From NCBI GenBank assembly GCA_964578935.1, contig CAZOEW010000224.1, positions 1 through 5,043 of the forward strand: a DNA stretch of 5,043 nt, in the 5' to 3' direction. This document shows, piece by piece, positions 1 through 5,043 of the stretch. Source of the DNA: JAQYVL01 sp964578935. Its GTDB lineage: Bacteria > Desulfobacterota > Desulfobacteria > Desulfobacterales > SURF-7. The translations under genes and the position numbers were made by a program. Each line of letters begins with the position of its first letter. The first letter of the stretch is position 1. The notes beneath the pieces are model-generated. The model searched no databases. It was not told where the DNA came from and worked only from the letters and a program-made list of their open reading frames with translations.

Positions 1-179
1 CAATATCTTCGCACCCCTTACCTTACATCATTATTCATGGTTTTTCAGGAATCGGGCAATCATATCAGGTTTATGATAAACAGATGATCTTTGTTGAGTA
101 TGTCTTGGCGCGGTCTGTTTTGATTCATATGATCTCGGCAGATTCTTTTGTAGATATATTTTGGCATAAGGGTTGCTAA
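1..179 (+). CDS. 3' end of an unrecognised protein (partial)
   Basis: An open frame with codons starting at base 3 runs for 58 codons from the window edge to a TAA at 177-179. The other two forward frames hit stops by about position 87. The visible tail includes YIIIHGFSGIG, then a mixed hydrophobic/polar stretch with MIFVEYVLARSVLIHMIS, and ends FWHKGC. A strong hairpin begins four bases after the stop, which supports this being the real end of a gene. I do not recognise the family. The HGFSG string recalls alpha/beta hydrolases, but it sits too close to the C-terminus for a normal hydrolase oxyanion region, so I assign no function. Chance openness over about 58 codons is possible, hence moderate confidence. 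Confidence 0.5.
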   Translation, partial: ISSHPLPYIIIHGFSGIGQSYQVYDKQMIFVEYVLARSVLIHMISADSFVDIFWHKGC

Positions 180-183
180 CTAA

Positions 184-217
184 ACAGACAGCACCGTCAG
201 CAGATGGTGCTGTCTGT
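184..217 (+). terminator. Strong stem-loop after the first gene (terminator or attenuator)
   Basis: ACAGACAGCACC (184-195) pairs perfectly with GGTGCTGTCTGT (206-217). The stem extends inward through a G-U, a T-A and a C-G pair to an AGCA tetraloop at 199-202, giving about 15 pairs. It starts four bases after the stop codon at 177-179. The downstream tract is only AAATTTTCTG, so the U-tract is weak. It may be a modest Rho-independent terminator, a 3'-end stabiliser, or a partial barrier before the operon that starts at 253. Confidence 0.7.
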
Positions 218-252
218 AAATTTTCTGATGGTTTTAATTTAGGAGAAGATCA

Positions 253-612
253 ATGATTTTTAAAATTGCAGATTTTTCAATCCCCACCATCATCGGTGGA
301 ATTACGGGATATTATGCGTTTCTGCTTGTTTCGCCAGGCGGGAATATGATGTTGGCCATGCTGGTCGGCATGCTCGTTGGAATGGCTGCTCAAATTCCGG
401 TTATACTGATCGGGATGCCGCTTTTCGGTGCTTTTGAAATCATGCTTCCGGCCATGTCTGCCGGAATGTTGAGCGGAATGCTAAGCGGAATGCTGGCTTC
501 TAAATTTGTATTATCCGGCGGAGTGTCATTTTTGTTTGGCAGCGGAATTGGAGTCCTGGTCATCTTGGTTGTTCAGATTCAAAACAGGAAACTGAAAGGA
601 GAGGTGAACTAA
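253..612 (+). CDS. Small Met/Gly-rich integral membrane protein, function unknown
   Basis: This is a 119-residue, strongly hydrophobic protein with about four predicted membrane helices (roughly 9-27, 32-56, 57-82 and 88-108) and a short basic cytoplasmic-looking tail (NRKLKGEVN). The ATG at 253 has AGGAG at 241-245, spaced seven bases. Twelve residues are Met, and eleven lie between 32 and 80 in a regular four-residue register: 32, 36, 40, 44 and then 64, 68, 72, 76, 80. Gly residues 39/43 and 71/75/79 form GxxxG zippers beside them. MxxxM and GxxxG helices are known from Ctr-type copper transporters, so Cu(I)/Ag(I) handling is a possible role, by inference only. No named family is recognised. 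The stop overlaps the start of the methyltransferase (TAATG at 610-614), implying translational coupling in one operon. Confidence 0.85.
   Translation: MIFKIADFSIPTIIGGITGYYAFLLVSPGGNMMLAMLVGMLVGMAAQIPVILIGMPLFGAFEIMLPAMSAGMLSGMLSGMLASKFVLSGGVSFLFGSGIGVLVILVVQIQNRKLKGEVN
361..384 (+). repeat. Two 12-bp units encoding LVGM-LVGM
   Basis: Two 12-base in-frame units, CTGGTCGGCATG (361-372) and CTCGTTGGAATG (373-384), encode the same tetrapeptide LVGM with partly different codons. They form the first methionine/glycine ladder of the small membrane protein. The codon divergence suggests the peptide pattern is maintained by selection and is not a fresh slippage product. Confidence 0.6.
460..495 (+). 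repeat. Three tandem 12-bp units encoding [AS]GML
   Basis: Three consecutive 12-base in-frame units, GCCGGAATGTTG (460-471), AGCGGAATGCTA (472-483) and AGCGGAATGCTG (484-495), encode AGML, SGML and SGML. They share the core GGAATG and give residues 70-81 of the small membrane protein. Slippage could add or remove units in steps of four residues without breaking the frame. Confidence 0.8.
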
Positions 613-1226
613 TGGCGAGCGCTACTAAAAAAAAATGGGATCAATTTTCATGGTTATACAAATGGAATACATATGGTGCGGAAAGACGCTGGGAACCGCT
701 GAAAAGAGAGTTCTTTTCCAAAATGGGAGAGGGAAAAATTCTATTTCTCGCGGTGGGTATAGGGAGTGAGATCCGGTATTTTCCGGAAGGAAGGGATATC
801 GTGGGGATCGATATCAGTACTGAAATGCTGAAAAGGGCGGCAGAAGCAGCTTCCAAATACAGGGGAAAGTTTGAGCTGAGAGAAATGGATGCCCGTCAGC
901 TTTTGTTTGAGGATGATTTTTTTGATCAGATATTTACATCGTGTACGTTCTGTTCCGTACCCGAGCCGATAGTCGGATTAAAGGAACTGAAACGCGTATT
1001 AAAACCCGGAGGTGAGCTCAGGATGTTTGAGCATACCATCAGCGACCGGTTTCCTTTTCGGCAAATGCTGACGATAATGAATCCAATAGCCGAAAAAATA
1101 GGTCCGTCTCTGAACCGAAATACGGTTTTGAATTTAACATTGGCCGGATTTGTGATAAAACAGATTTTCAATATTTATCTTGATGTGGTTAAAACCATCC
1201 TCGCTGTTAAACCGAAAACAACCTGA
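612..1226 (+). CDS. Class I SAM-dependent methyltransferase (METTL7/UbiE-like)
   Basis: This is a 204-residue, complete, Rossmann-fold methyltransferase transferring a methyl group from S-adenosylmethionine to an unidentified acceptor. Visible motifs in order: motif I ILFLAVGIGSE (43-53), a divergent form of the usual glycine-rich loop; the acidic strand-2 end GIDIS (Asp67, expected to contact the ribose); MDARQL (92-97); motif IV FDQIFTSCTFCSV (104-116); and LKRVLKPGG (126-134), typical of UbiE/METTL7-like enzymes. FEH (139-141), the NP near 157 and LNRNT (167-171) also fit the METTL7-like branch as I recall it. No membrane helix is evident, so it is probably cytosolic or peripheral. AAAGGAG (595-601) and GAGGTG (601-606) precede the ATG, which overlaps the upstream stop by one base. 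The substrate could be a lipid, quinone or thiol; the sequence does not say. Confidence 0.9.
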   Translation: MASATKKKWDQFSWLYKWNTYGAERRWEPLKREFFSKMGEGKILFLAVGIGSEIRYFPEGRDIVGIDISTEMLKRAAEAASKYRGKFELREMDARQLLFEDDFFDQIFTSCTFCSVPEPIVGLKELKRVLKPGGELRMFEHTISDRFPFRQMLTIMNPIAEKIGPSLNRNTVLNLTLAGFVIKQIFNIYLDVVKTILAVKPKTT

Positions 1227-1254
1227 GCTGATTTTTTTTAACCGGTGGTAGTTT

Positions 1255-2955
1255 ATGTGGATACGGCAAACCGAAAAATTATATTTTCCCGCATTGTCGA
1301 TTGTTGCGGTTGTTTTACTACTGCTGGTTTTGATCAGTATTTCTACTTATAGAAACCTGAATCGCGACAGAAAGAAAGCTCTTGATTCGGTTCATCAGCA
1401 CGCCCTGACACTGATTCAAGCCCTGGAAGCCGGCGCAAGAGCCGGAATGAAACTTCAAAATCAGCGTTATGAGCCGATTGGCGGATTGGTTCAGGAAACA
1501 GGAAAAATTGAAGAGGTTGCCTATCTTTATCTTCTTGATTCCTTCGGCAAGATCGTTCATCATTCCGTTTCCCTTCCGGAAGGACTGAAACAGGATCAGA
1601 TTTCTTTATCCGGGGAGAAAACCGTTGCTGAATCCGCATCCGGACATATCCGGAAAATTTTAGATGGCACGCGAGTTTATGAACTGCGCAAAAAATTTTC
1701 TTCTGTGCGATCTCCTTCTGGCGATGGTCCGCCGATGCAGATTGTGGTTGCATTGAAATTGAAGGCATTTGACGATGCCAGGCAGGCAGATCTGAAGCAT
1801 GCGGTTTTTATGGCAGCGATTGTAATTGCCCTTGGGTTGGGGGCACTTTTTTTTATTTTTGTCATTCGAAACTATTACCTCGTAAACCGAACACTTCGAC
1901 AAACTCAGGATTATACACGCCTGGTGATCGATCACATGGCAAACGGACTTCTGAGCATTGATGTGGAGGGAAACATTGTCTCTTACAACAAACTGGCATT
2001 GGAAATTCTTCGTGTAGAAGAATCGGGCGTGATCGGAATGTCTCTCGAAAAGATAATTGATTTTCAGGCCAGTGGAATCGCAGAAACCCTGACTAATTGC
2101 CAAATCGTTTTGGAACGGGAATTTCTGCTTCCATTGGAAGCCGGGAAGACCATACCCCTTTCCGTGAGCGTCACACCGATTTTACGGGAATCCGGTCTAT
2201 GCCGGGGAGCGGTTATCGTGCTTCGTGATCTGAGCGAGATCAAGCGGCTGGAGGAAAAGGTGCGGCGTGTTGAGCGCTTTGCGGCAGTCGGAAAGCTGGC
2301 GGCAGGTGTTGCCCATGAAATTCGAAACCCTCTGAGTTCTATCAAGGGACTGGCCCAGTTTTTAGGCGGAAATTTAAATGAGAAACCGGAAAATAAAAAA
2401 TTTGTCGATATCATTGTGGCAGAAGTGGATCGGATTAATCGGGTTGTTACAGATCTGCTCGTACTGGCAAGGCCCTTCCGTGCTGAGCTGAAGCCGGTGG
2501 ATGTTATGGAGTTGATCAATCATGCTGTGCTGCTGATTCAATCCGACTCAACGGCAGGCAACATTCTGATTCAAACGGATTATGGAGAAGGGCTGCGTCG
2601 GGTTCCGCTGGATGCCAGTCAGATGACTCAGGTACTTCTGAATCTTTTGTTGAATTCTATTCAGGCAGAAACAGCAGGAGGCCACATAGAGGTCGGTGCC
2701 AGAGTAGATTCGCAAAACACCTTTCTGCAGTTGTGGGTGGAAGATAACGGCCCCGGGATTTCACAGAAGAACAGAGAAAATATTTTCGATCCCTTCTTTA
2801 CTACCCGGGAGTCGGGTACCGGTATAGGCCTTGCGATTGTCAATAAAATAGTACAAAATCACGATGGTGAAATTGAGATACAAAGCCCTGTTCCGGGAAA
2901 GGAAAGAGGCTGCCGCGTATTGATTACGATTCCAATTGATATAAACAATTCTTGA
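1255..2955 (+). CDS. Membrane sensor histidine kinase, ZraS/NtrB-like with PAS domain
   Basis: This 566-residue kinase senses an extracytoplasmic signal and should phosphorylate a response regulator. TM1 is about 13-31, the periplasmic sensor about 32-182, and TM2 about 184-204. No HAMP fits in the roughly 14 residues before the PAS domain (about 218-330). The dimerisation/H-box VAHEIRNPLSSIKGL carries the phospho-acceptor His354 (codon 2314-2316). The ATPase domain has its N-box at 463-468 (Asn467), G1 DNGPG (497-501), F-box FDPFFTT (511-517) and G2 GTGIGLAI (521-528), so all catalytic motifs are intact. The sensor's ALEAGARAGM (56-65) and IVHHS (100-104) resemble E. coli ZraS, a periplasmic metal/envelope sensor, but ZraS as I recall it lacks the PAS insert. 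The gene starts 28 bp after the methyltransferase, with a weak GGTGG at 1244-1248. Its partner regulator, usually a sigma-54 activator, is not in this window. Confidence 0.95.
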   Translation: MWIRQTEKLYFPALSIVAVVLLLLVLISISTYRNLNRDRKKALDSVHQHALTLIQALEAGARAGMKLQNQRYEPIGGLVQETGKIEEVAYLYLLDSFGKIVHHSVSLPEGLKQDQISLSGEKTVAESASGHIRKILDGTRVYELRKKFSSVRSPSGDGPPMQIVVALKLKAFDDARQADLKHAVFMAAIVIALGLGALFFIFVIRNYYLVNRTLRQTQDYTRLVIDHMANGLLSIDVEGNIVSYNKLALEILRVEESGVIGMSLEKIIDFQASGIAETLTNCQIVLEREFLLPLEAGKTIPLSVSVTPILRESGLCRGAVIVLRDLSEIKRLEEKVRRVERFAAVGKLAAGVAHEIRNPLSSIKGLAQFLGGNLNEKPENKKFVDIIVAEVDRINRVVTDLLVLARPFRAELKPVDVMELINHAVLLIQSDSTAGNILIQTDYGEGLRRVPLDASQMTQVLLNLLLNSIQAETAGGHIEVGARVDSQNTFLQLWVEDNGPGISQKNRENIFDPFFTTRESGTGIGLAIVNKIVQNHDGEIEIQSPVPGKERGCRVLITIPIDINNS

Positions 2956-2963
2956 GTCTCACA

Positions 2964-2978
2964 CGGAATGTTTTTCCG
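2964..2978. terminator. Weak hairpin between convergent stops
   Basis: CGGAA (2964-2968) and TTCCG (2974-2978) form a five-pair stem with a five-base loop. It lies in the 31-bp gap between the kinase stop (2953-2955) and the stop of the minus-strand gene (2987-2989). No clear T-tract follows on either strand. This is the only candidate for transcription termination between the convergent genes, and it is a poor one. Confidence 0.25.
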
Positions 2979-2986
2979 CCCAACCG

Positions 2987-4558
2987 TTAATTCTGAATTT
3001 TCCAGGCACTGATAAAACTTTTCTTTTTTTTGAAAAAAAGCCCTTCATCCATAACGACAGTCAGGATGAGTTCGTTTTTGCCATCGTTGTCCAGATCCTC
3101 GATGACGGAATCGCTTATATATCCTGCGACATCGGGTGTTCGCCATTTTTCTTCCAGGCCGATTCCGTTCCAGATGAGACATTCCACATGTCCGGATTCA
3201 AAACTTCTGAGGCGTGAAAAATAACGTCCTGCACGATCTGTATTTTTTACGATGATCAGGCAGTTGCTCTTGTTTTCCCGGCGAGAGGTTACGTGAAGGC
3301 GTTGCTGCAGGTAATAATGATCTGCTGAATCTCCTCTTGGATCATCATGTTCGGATGGATATTCAAGATAGGTTTCACTTCCTCCATACTTCTCACTGCC
3401 GGACCAGAGCGTTTCTCCTCCCGGGTGCAACAGAACCAGTCGGTCTCGCTTGTCGAGAATGATGAGTTCCTGTTTTCCATCGGCAAGGAAGTCTCCATAG
3501 GCAAATTCATAAATGTTAACTGTATCCGGAAGCTGGTGTGTGCGGGTTGATATGATTTTGTTATTTTTCCATTCAAGCTCGTATACTCCCGGTGAAAATG
3601 GATGTTTTCTCCCCTGTTTTTGACCCAGAAGAATATTTTTCCCTTCGGGCATGTGTAACACATTGAAATACCATTCCTCATTTTCCGGGTTTTTTTGAAA
3701 TTCTTTTCCATCCCATTCCAGCATGAAAGAATCAAGGGCTCGGGTCATGAGGTTTATGGCGGTAACGAAGATTTCGTCTTTTCCGTTTTGATTGGTGTCG
3801 GCCGTATCAACACGGATGATTCTGGTTTGGGAAGGGGTTTCGATTTCCTGAAACTTTACGAGGGTTTGATTTTGGTATCGATATATAAACACCTTGTCTT
3901 TACTTGAAAAAATTACATCTTTCCCATTTTCTCCATCAACATTTCCACAAGCAACGCTGTTAATCCGGTGATGAAAATATTGGCTTTTCCAGAACAGGCC
4001 CGGCAGACTTTTTTCTTTTTCCGATTTTTCGATTATGGGTTCTGCTTCAATTCTGTTTTGATCCGCCGCTACCGGAATTAACACCTCCGTGTTGATTCGG
4101 TCTGCCAGCAGTTTAAGATGCTCGAACACATCATCACGATTTTTGCTGATTTCGTTGAAGCGAAGCAAAACCTTTCCGGTGGCGGTATCCATAAATTCAG
4201 CCTCGGTACTGATACTGTTCTCAAATATGGTAAGACTCCCGGTAAGCAAATAATCTGTAGAAAGTTCGGATGCGGTTTTGATCATCGATTCACGATCTGC
4301 CGGATTTAACCTTTCGTCCAACTGGTCTTCTTTTAATTTGGCAATCTGAACACTTTCGTTTTTGGAAAGTCTGCTGGAAAGCATCTCCTCCATCCCTTTC
4401 CGGAGAAATGGCAACTCTTTTTCAGAACGGATTTCAAAGGGGAGGAGCAATACCCGGATAGCCTTTTCTTCAATTGCGTGGCATGGCATGAAAAAAACGA
4501 GTATCAGAAAATAAGCGATGATAGATGCGAAGTGTTGTTTTTTGAATTTCAATTGCAT
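2987..4558 (-). CDS. Exported TolB/FlgO-like domain protein with FG-GAP/VCBS-type propeller
   Basis: The protein has 523 residues. A basic N-terminus and hydrophobic core end in CHA-I, a likely signal peptidase I site after Ala28. There is no proper lipobox around Cys26, so a soluble periplasmic or surface protein is expected. Residues 33-160 (IRVLLLPF, LSSRL, YLLTGSLT, EAEFMDTATGKVL) look like the TolB-N/CsgG/FlgO-type alpha/beta domain. From about 195 to the end come beta-rich repeats with acidic calcium-loop motifs like FG-GAP/VCBS blades: NVDGENGKD (206-214), DTNQNGKDE (254-262), DFLADGKQE (356-364) and DLDNDGKNE (488-496). The last best fits DxDxDGxxE. The exact role is unknown; such proteins are usually annotated as VCBS-repeat proteins. 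The ATG at 4556-4558 gives a sensible signal peptide, though its upstream GACGGGA is a weak ribosome site. The gene is divergent from a paralogue at 4799. Confidence 0.85.
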   Translation of the reverse strand: MQLKFKKQHFASIIAYFLILVFFMPCHAIEEKAIRVLLLPFEIRSEKELPFLRKGMEEMLSSRLSKNESVQIAKLKEDQLDERLNPADRESMIKTASELSTDYLLTGSLTIFENSISTEAEFMDTATGKVLLRFNEISKNRDDVFEHLKLLADRINTEVLIPVAADQNRIEAEPIIEKSEKEKSLPGLFWKSQYFHHRINSVACGNVDGENGKDVIFSSKDKVFIYRYQNQTLVKFQEIETPSQTRIIRVDTADTNQNGKDEIFVTAINLMTRALDSFMLEWDGKEFQKNPENEEWYFNVLHMPEGKNILLGQKQGRKHPFSPGVYELEWKNNKIISTRTHQLPDTVNIYEFAYGDFLADGKQELIILDKRDRLVLLHPGGETLWSGSEKYGGSETYLEYPSEHDDPRGDSADHYYLQQRLHVTSRRENKSNCLIIVKNTDRAGRYFSRLRSFESGHVECLIWNGIGLEEKWRTPDVAGYISDSVIEDLDNDGKNELILTVVMDEGLFFKKKKSFISAWKIQN

Positions 4559-4646
4559 TCAATCCCGTCAGAATGGTTTCAAGTTCAGTCCAACTTGTTT
4601 CATCCACAAGAAGGTTTTGGTGTCCTCAAACAAGGCAGGGAGAACG

Positions 4647-4671
4647 ATACGGATCACATGCTAATCCGTAT
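4647..4671. promoter_or_regulatory. Perfect 8-bp inverted repeat, candidate operator
   Basis: ATACGGAT (4647-4654) and ATCCGTAT (4664-4671) are perfect reverse complements separated by nine bases. The dyad brackets the candidate -10 of the minus-strand promoter. The same half-site recurs as TCCGTATT at 4701-4708 and, with one mismatch, TCCGTGTT at 4732-4739. This would suit a dimeric repressor, but a single 8-bp dyad can arise by chance in 240 bp. Confidence 0.4.
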
Positions 4672-4687
4672 TATGGCATAAAGTCAA
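4658..4687 (-). promoter_or_regulatory. Candidate promoter for the minus-strand propeller gene
   Basis: Read on the minus strand, TTGACT (plus coordinates 4682-4687) matches five of six -35 consensus bases. An 18-bp spacer leads to TAGCAT (4658-4663), four of six for -10. An alternative is an extended -10, TGC-CATAAT (4670-4678). Either would leave a leader of about 90-100 bases. The -10 region lies inside the ATACGGAT dyad. The assignment assumes a sigma-70-type factor. Confidence 0.45.
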
Positions 4688-4691
4688 GGCT

Positions 4692-4719
4692 TTTACTTTT
4701 TCCGTATTTGTGCTATCTT
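4692..4719 (+). promoter_or_regulatory. Candidate promoter for the rightward paralogue
   Basis: TTTACT (4692-4697) and TATCTT (4714-4719) each match four of six sigma-70 consensus bases, with a 16-bp spacer. The -35 lies only four bases from the -35 of the divergent promoter, a back-to-back arrangement. The leader before the GTG at 4799 would be about 70 bases. The matches are modest. Confidence 0.3.
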
Positions 4720-4798
4720 CAGCCAAAAGTTTCCGTGTTCAGTTCGTTTCATTTTATCGGGATAGCTCACCGATCAAAAGGTTTAGGAGAATCTCCCT

Positions 4799-5043
4799 GT
4801 GAAGATCAGAATCGTGTTCAAAACACTTCCTTTGTTTATCTTTATGGCTGTAATGATTTTGATGGCGGATTTGAAAGTCGGTTTTGCCGACCCGATCCGT
4901 GTCGCAATTCTTCCCTTTAACATCAATTCTGAAAAAGAGTTGGTTTTTTTGAAAACCGGGAACTCTGATATTCTTTAATCACGCATTTCATCCCTGGAAA
5001 ACGTAGAAACCATAGATCTAGAAGCAACCAGCAGGTCGGCACA
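4799..5043 (+). pseudogene. TolB/FlgO-like paralogue interrupted by in-frame TAA (partial at window end)
   Basis: GTG at 4799 follows AGGAG (4785-4789) with nine-base spacing. It opens a signal-peptide-like stretch (hydrophobic core about residues 9-23, possible cleavage GFA-D after Ala30). Next comes IRVAILPF and SEKEL, aligning without gaps to IRVLLLPF and SEKEL of the minus-strand neighbour. Codon 60 is TAA (4976-4978). The same frame then continues as SRISSLENVETIDLEATSR to the window edge, still matching the neighbour (SRLSKNESV). By eye, 22 of 42 aligned positions are identical across the stop, and the TAA sits opposite Ser61 of the neighbour. One base (TCA to TAA at 4977) would account for it. 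Possible explanations are a pseudogene, a sequencing error, or a short 59-residue secreted product. Codon 55 (AAC, Asn), where a hydrophobic residue (Met in the neighbour) is expected, hints at real decay. Confidence 0.75.

Larger units (their letters stand above)
4559..4798. other. Divergent intergenic regulatory region
   Basis: This 240-bp region separates two divergent paralogous genes. It contains the two candidate promoters, the 8-bp dyad and two further TCCGTRTT copies. An open frame crosses it (4573-4920) but has no recognisable protein pattern and overlaps the paralogue in another frame, so I treat the region as non-coding. Confidence 0.7.

Noticed and set aside
1343..2519. Several long antisense open frames under the histidine kinase
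   Set aside because: The sense strand encodes an intact kinase with all motifs; the antisense products are low-complexity, Ser/Arg-rich or unstructured and look like shadows.
3024..3031. A-AAA-AAG slippery heptamer (run of eight A on the minus strand) near the 3' end of the propeller gene
   Set aside because: It resembles dnaX frameshift sites, but the -1 frame simply runs on antisense to the kinase, with no stimulatory hairpin or meaningful extension; it most likely reflects a Lys-rich tail.
4473..4558. Lipoprotein signal at Cys26 of the propeller protein
   Set aside because: The residues before the Cys (FFMP) do not fit the L-A/S-G/A-C lipobox; CHA-I after Ala28 suits signal peptidase I better.
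4674..4695. Possible sigma-54 site beginning TGGCAT
   Set aside because: No TTGC element at the required spacing follows, so the match is only half of the consensus.
4786..4796. GGAG-AAT-CTCC mini-hairpin covering the ribosome site of the paralogue
   Set aside because: Only four pairs with a three-base loop; too weak to claim as a regulatory structure.
4573..4920. Rightward 115-codon open frame across the intergenic region
   Set aside because: No recognisable protein pattern, no good ribosome site, and it overlaps the paralogue at 4799 in a different frame; that paralogue has clear homology to its neighbour.
4976..4978. Programmed stop-codon recoding in the paralogue
   Set aside because: The codon is TAA, which is not used for selenocysteine or pyrrolysine, and no recoding structure is apparent downstream.

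Overview
The window looks like chromosomal DNA from a Gram-negative bacterium of moderate to low GC, most plausibly a sulfate-reducing or related member of the Desulfobacterota (former Deltaproteobacteria). That guess rests on gene style only: a ZraS-like PAS histidine kinase, secreted TolB-like/FG-GAP proteins, and ATG/GTG starts with AGGAG-type ribosome binding sites. No rRNA, tRNA, CRISPR array, insertion sequence or phage gene is visible.

Layout, left to right. (1) Positions 1-179 hold the 3' end of an unrecognised plus-strand gene, closed by a long perfect-stem hairpin (184-217). (2) Positions 253-2955 hold a tight plus-strand three-gene cluster. It encodes a small Met/Gly-rich four-helix membrane protein, a class I SAM-dependent methyltransferase whose start overlaps the previous stop (TAATG), and, 28 bp later, a 566-residue ZraS/NtrB-type sensor kinase with an extra PAS domain. 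No response regulator is present in the window. (3) Convergent to the kinase, with only 31 bp between the stop codons, lies a minus-strand gene (2987-4558) for an exported 523-residue protein with a TolB/CsgG/FlgO-like N-terminal domain followed by an FG-GAP/VCBS-type propeller. (4) A 240-bp divergent intergenic region (4559-4798) has back-to-back candidate promoters and a cluster of repeated TCCGTAT half-sites. (5) From 4799 to the window end runs a second copy of the same N-terminal domain on the plus strand. It is interrupted by an in-frame TAA exactly where its neighbour has serine.

How the parts may work together. The Met ladders (MxxxM spaced every four residues) and GxxxG zippers of the small membrane protein resemble Cu(I)-handling transmembrane helices. 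The kinase resembles ZraS, a periplasmic metal/envelope sensor. A metal- or envelope-stress role for the cluster is therefore a reasonable inference, but the sequence does not prove it. The two divergent TolB-like genes are paralogues from a duplication; one is long and intact in this window, the other appears broken or carries a sequencing error.
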